DNA from: Metellina segmentata
Lineage: Eukaryota; Arthropoda; Arachnida; Araneae; Tetragnathidae
Reading direction: 5' to 3'
NCBI GenBank assembly: GCA_947359465.1
Contig: OX375881.1
Span: 74,981,914 to 75,045,913, forward strand
DNA length: 64,000 bases
Within the stretch, counting starts at the first letter, position 1. Every line of letters begins with the position of its first letter. The position numbers and the translations under genes are program-made. The notes beneath the pieces are model-generated. The model saw nothing but the letters and a program-made list of their open reading frames with translations, did not search any database and was not told where the DNA came from. Shown here piece by piece: positions 59,286-64,000 of the stretch.

Positions 59286-59352
59286 CTGATAGAGAAAAGA
59301 CATTAAGTTAGTGCATTCAACGTATCATTTATTTCAAAAACAACTTTTGGAT

Positions 59353-61360
59353 TGAGTTCGTCGAAGGATGCATACTGAGCACAGAATCGCCCTCTTAGAT
59401 CGAACTAAAGATAATTTTAGAAAGAATCTGCCAGCAGCTCCCCCAGCCTTTTCTATTTCCTTTGCTGCATTTTACACTTCAATGTATTTTAGTTTAATTA
59501 TTGTTTTTATATGTGCGTACTTTTTTTTGGCTGATGGAGATTCGTCGTAGTTTGTACACAGAACACATGATCGTCCCTTTAGATCGAATCAAAGATTAAT
59601 TTTGGAAAGAGTCCGCTAGCGTTTTGTATTTCCTTCGGTGTATTTTGCCCAAGAATGTATTTTATTTTAATTATTGTTTTCATTTGTGCATACGTTTGGC
59701 TGATGGATTCGTCGTAGTTTGTACACGGAACATATAATCATCCCTTTAGATCGAACCAAAGATGAATTTTGGAAAGAGTCCGCCAGCAGATTCCAAAGCC
59801 TTTTGTATTTCCTTCGCTGCATTTTGCCCCTCAATGTATTTTATTCTAATTATTGTTTTCATTTGTGCGTACTTTTGGCAGATGGATTCGTCGTAGTTTG
59901 TACACAGAACACATGATCGTCCCTTTAGATCGACCAAAGATTAATTTTGGAAAGAGTCCGCTAGCGTTTTGTATTTCCTTCGGTGTATTTTGCCCTTGAA
60001 TGTATTTAATTTTAATAATTGATTTCATTTGTGCTTACGTTTGGCTGATGGATTCATCGTAGTTTGTACACGGAACATATAATCATCCCTTTAGATCGAA
60101 CCAAAGATGAATTTTGGAAAGAGTCCGCCAGCAGATTGCAAAGCCTTTTGTATTTCCTTCGCTGCATTTTGCCCCTCAATGTATTTTATTCTAATTATTG
60201 TTTTCATTTGTGCGTACTTTTGGCAGATGGATTCGTCGTAGTTTGTACACAGAACACATGATCGTCCCTTTAGATCGACCAAAGATTAATTTTGGAAAGA
60301 GTCCGCTAGCGTTTTGTATTTCCTTCGGTGTATTTTGCCCTTGAATGTATTTAATTTTAATAATTGATTTCATTTGTGCTTACGTTTGGCTGATGGATTC
60401 ATCGTAGTTTGTACACGGAACATATAATCATCCCTTTAGATCGAACCAAAGATGAATTTTGGAAAGAGTCCGCCAGCAGATTGCAAAGCCTTTTGTATTT
60501 CCTTCGCTGCATTTTGCCCCTCAATGTATTTTATTCTAATTATTGTTTTCATTTGTGCGTACTTTTGGCAGATGGATTCGTCGTAGTTTGTACACAGAAC
60601 ACATGATCGTCCCTTTAGATCGACCAAAGATTAATTTTGGAAAGAGTCCGCTAGCGTTTTGTATTTCCTTCGGTGTATTTTGCCCTTGAATGTATTTAAT
60701 TTTAATAATTGATTTCATTTGTGCTTACGTTTGGCTGATGGATTCATCGTAGTTTGTACACGGAACATATAATCATCCCTTTAGATCGAACCAAAGATGA
60801 ATTTTGGAAAGAGTCCGCCAGCAGATTCCAAAGTCTTTTGTATTTCCTTCGCTGCATTTTGCCCCTCAATGTATTTTATTCTAATTATTGTTTTCATTTG
60901 TGCGTACTTTTGGCAGATGGATTCGTCGTTGTTTGTTTACGGAACACATAATCGTCCCTTTAGATCGAACCAAAGATTAATTTTGGAAAGAGTTCGCCAG
61001 CTTTTTGTGTATTTCCTTCGGTGCATTTTGTCCTTGAATGTAATTTATTTTAATTATTGTTTTAATTTGTGTGTACTTTTGGCTGATGGATTCGTTGTAG
61101 CTTGTATACGGAACATATAATCGTCCATTTAGATCGAACTAAAGATGCATTTTGGAAAGAGTCCGACAACAAATTTCCCAGCGTTTTACATATCATTCGC
61201 TGCATTATACACTTCAATGTATTCTGTTTTACTTATTGTTTCTATTTGTGTACCTTTAGCTGAAGGATTTGTCGTAGCGGGAATGCTTGACGAAAATTCG
61301 CCCTTTTAGATCGAACTAAAAATAAATGTTCGAAACACTCTCTCCCTCGATTATCCAAGA
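59353..61360 (+). repeat. 345-bp dimeric satellite
   Basis: Monomers of about 172 bases alternate between two types. Type A has AAGATGAATTTTGGAAAGAG, TCCGCCAGCAGATT; type B has AAGATTAATTTTGGAAAGAG, TCCGCTAGCG. The A-B dimer recurs with period 345 (59719, 60064, 60409, 60754) and is almost identical in the middle copies, decaying at both edges. Recurrent small open frames on both strands are by-products. It lies in the intron preceding the TM3-TM5 opsin exon. Confidence 0.95.
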
Positions 61361-62394
61361 AATGTAGCAGAATTCAGACTTGTCCCAAATCATGATTGCC
61401 TTGATTCCCATCTACATAATCTTGGTACAGCTAACGTCCCTTGTGCCCTCTTTGTATGGATGATGCACTACTGGATACAACTCACTTACTAACGTTTACA
61501 GCGCTAATCGAAAAAACTCTCAGAGGACATTACTGTCAAGCGAGGGCCTTCTTATCAGGTTCCCCAGCTTTTTTTATTTTATTTGATGGATTTCACACTT
61601 AAAGAATTTTATGTTTTAATTCTTGTTGCTTAACTTTTGGATTAAGGATTTACGTATGCAATGGCGTGCTTAGCAGTGGAGAATAGAATATTGTCATTGA
61701 TTCAGATCAGACAATTTAATACCTTGAAGTATTTTATAATCTAATTCACATGTACTTTTGGACGCAGGATTTGTGTTTGTTATAACATGCTGGCTTTGGA
61801 ACTAAAATATATTGATATTGATAAAAAAAAATCATGAAATCTAAATCTCTTTCATTTGAGTGTTTCCGTTATAAAAGTTCTCAACACCATGCACAATTGC
61901 TTCGATTGTATATTTATAATTTAATCATAATTGTTATAATTTCGAGATTTATTAAAGCTTCCAACAAGTCATGTACATTGTAATTTACTTAAAAACAATA
62001 CGATTTATTGGAGCGTTTCAGTATCGATATCTTCAATTTTTAAGATTTCATCTTTTATGATTGTGAGCTTTTCATTCACTAAGAAATTTATGTTTATGGC
62101 TTTCGTCCTTCATAGTTGAACTCAAAAACTACTGATGAATTTTTAATTAAAACTTCCCAAGCGGAATAGAAAAAAATTATCAAAGATTCTGAGTACTGGT
62201 GGCATTTTGGAGAACTTTCTGAAAACTTTCAAAAAGATAAATGGTCGATCCTCCTTCATTTTACAGCCGCAGGTTTTAATGCGCTGGTGCATGTTTAAAA
62301 TAATTTATATTTATAATTGAAAGTTCTTTGCATTGAGGAGAGAGCATAGAGTTCGAGACTATACTAAATAAAGCTATTTTTTGTCAAAAAATAT
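61361..62394. other. Unannotated intron DNA
   Basis: No opsin N-terminal exon (TM1 to early TM3) or other coding exon was recognised here. Confidence 0.45.
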
Positions 62395-63513
62395 CTAAGC
62401 GAAATTTAAAATGTATGAGTCTTACATAAAGTCATTTACTATGCATGAGTATTACATAAAGTCATTTACTAAGCATGAATCTTATAATGTCCATGAGTCG
62501 TATATAAAGCACATGGGTCTTATACCAAATCATTAAAAGAAACATATTACGTAAAACTTTACTAAAAAAATGACTTAGTTTTTCAATTTGGGAAGATCGT
62601 AATAGTTTAACTAGATAACTAAGCGAAATTTAAAATGTATGAGTCTTACATAAAGTCATTTACTATGCATGAGTATTACATAAAGTCATTTACTAAGCAT
62701 GAATCTTATAATGTCCATGAGTCGTATATAAAGCACATGGGTCTTATACCAAATCATTAAAAGAAACATATTACGTAAAACTTTACTAAAAAAATGACTT
62801 AGTTTTTCAATTTGGGAAGATCGTAATAGTTTAACTAGATAACTAAGCGAAATTTAAAATGTATGAGTCTTACATAAAGTCATTTACTATGCATGAGTAT
62901 TACATAAAGTCATTTACTAAGCATGAGTCTTATAATGTCCATGAGTCGTATATAAAGCACATGGGTCTTATACCAAATCATTAAAAGAAACATATTACGT
63001 AAAACTTTACTAAAAAAATGACTTAGTTTTTCAATTTGGGAAGATCGTAATAGTTTAACTAGATAACTAAGCGAAATTTAAAATGTATGAGTCTTACATA
63101 AAGTCATTTACTATGCATGAGTATTACATAAAGTCATTTACTAAGCATGAGTCTTATAATGTCCATGAGTCGTATATAAAGCACATGGGTCTTATACCAA
63201 ATCATTAAAAGAAACATATTACGTAAAACTTTACTAAAAAAATGACTTAGTTTTTCAATTTGGGAAGATCGTAATAGTTTAACTAGATAACTAAGCGAAA
63301 TTTAAAATGTATGAGTCTTACATAAAGTCATTTACTATGCATGAGTATTACATAAAGTCATTTACAAAGCATGAGTCTTATAATGTCCATGAGTCGTATA
63401 TAAAGCACATGGGTCTTATACCAAATCATTAAAAGAAACATATTACGTAAAACTTTACTAAAAAATGACTTAGTTTTTCAATTTGAGAAGATCGTAATAG
63501 TTTAACTAGATAG
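62395..63513 (+). repeat. 224-bp satellite, five copies
   Basis: Units begin CTAAGCGAAATTTAAAATGT at 62395, 62619, 62843, 63067 and 63291, and are almost identical. Each holds an internal duplication, CATGAGTATTACATAAAGTC. The high identity suggests recent expansion or homogenisation. Confidence 0.96.
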
Positions 63514-64000
63514 TATATAGATTTGTTTCGACGTACCGAAGGTTTTAAGAGTTGTACCATTGATTACAAAAAAACTAAAATTTTAATTGATTGTATGTTT
63601 CAATACTTGTTTCCACAGAGTATGCTTGGTGCCTTTATGGAATATTGTGCAAATTTGTTTATCTTCTATGTTCTGCCTGTTATTTTTGGGGCATTTCACT
63701 ACCATTTTTAAATGGTACTTTTTCTGTATGATTGTATTGCAAAAAAGAAAGAATCGATTTCGAGTGAAGAAAATTCAAAAGTTTATTTTGACATAAGAAA
63801 TATTTAAGAAAACAGCAAAGGATAAAAAAGTGTGCAATGGATTGATAAATAAATAATAAAAAACTTTTTTTTAAAACAACAAATATCGTTTGAAGTTTTA
63901 TAATTCATTACAAGATATTTCTTTTGAGTTCTATGATGTAATTGTCTAAAATACAAACTTTAATACAAATATCATCTGCTATCAAAGTCTAATATTTTTT
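63514..64000. other. Unannotated AT-rich DNA
   Basis: Two overlapping plus frames (62 and 69 codons) near 63.5-63.8 kb are hydrophobic but unsupported. No opsin exon seen on the minus strand. Confidence 0.4.

Noticed and set aside
59719..60951. Recurring 63-65-codon open frames on both strands (MYTEHIIIPLDRTKDEF and relatives)
   Set aside because: They recur with the 345-bp satellite period and exist because the repeat lacks stops; no domain or start context.
61361..64000. Opsin first exon (TM1 to early TM3) within the window
   Set aside because: No minus-strand segment with TM1-TM2 opsin motifs, such as an N..V or L..D pattern ending in a phase 1 Gly donor, was seen; it probably lies beyond the right edge.

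Overview
The window looks like chelicerate, most likely spider, genomic DNA. It is AT-rich, its genes are split by introns, and it is crowded with Tc1/mariner, Helitron, Harbinger, hAT, SINE and LINE remnants. The spider assignment is an inference from the opsin type and the repeat mix; nothing in the sequence proves it.

The only host gene recognised with confidence lies on the minus strand and frames almost the whole window. It is a ciliary-type-like opsin. One exon (58957-59285) encodes the DRY motif of TM3 through TM5. The next (3430-3669) encodes TM6, TM7, the retinal-binding lysine and NPxxY. Their splice phases match, so 3670-58956 reads as one intron of about 55.3 kb. Both outer ends of the two exons, and the junction between them, fall where vertebrate rhodopsin has introns 1, 3 and 4. 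The exon for the N terminus through early TM3 and a separate tail exon were not found. A short open segment with a strong donor at 1-69 (+) may be the end of an exon of another gene.

Layout. 1-2563: possible exon end, SINE, inverted Helitron-like element. 2564-3128: Tc1 remnant. 3430-3669: opsin exon. 3948-4203: MITE. 4.2-13 kb: mostly unannotated intron, a SINE, a hairpin, a LINE scrap and a roughly 110-bp tandem array (10.29-11.42 kb). 13.3-23 kb: six Tc1/mariner elements, among them a 1.5-kb mariner with 122-bp inverted ends (14967-16467). 23-27.8 kb: a Helitron-like end, then a mariner split by a Harbinger element that carries its own inversion. 28.1-30.6 kb and 37.6-39.3 kb: Helitrons with typical TC...CTAG ends. 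34.2-36.3 kb: a 411-bp tandem duplication and a DD41D mariner. 37.1-39.6 kb: a 180-bp satellite interrupted by a Helitron. 40.2-41.4 kb: a hAT element inside a SINE. 43.5-44.4 kb: a 29-bp minisatellite. 46-47.3 kb: two Helitron-like elements head to tail. 51-52.4 kb: hAT MITE and LINE 3' end. 55-57.2 kb: an integrase-like C-terminal fragment joined to a truncated Helitron. 59.3-63.5 kb, upstream of the opsin exon: two tandem satellites (345-bp and 224-bp units).

No transposase in the window appears fully intact, so almost all the coding sequence is fossil. No undescribed enzymatic system was recognised. The most informative features are the opsin gene structure and several nested or precise transposition events.
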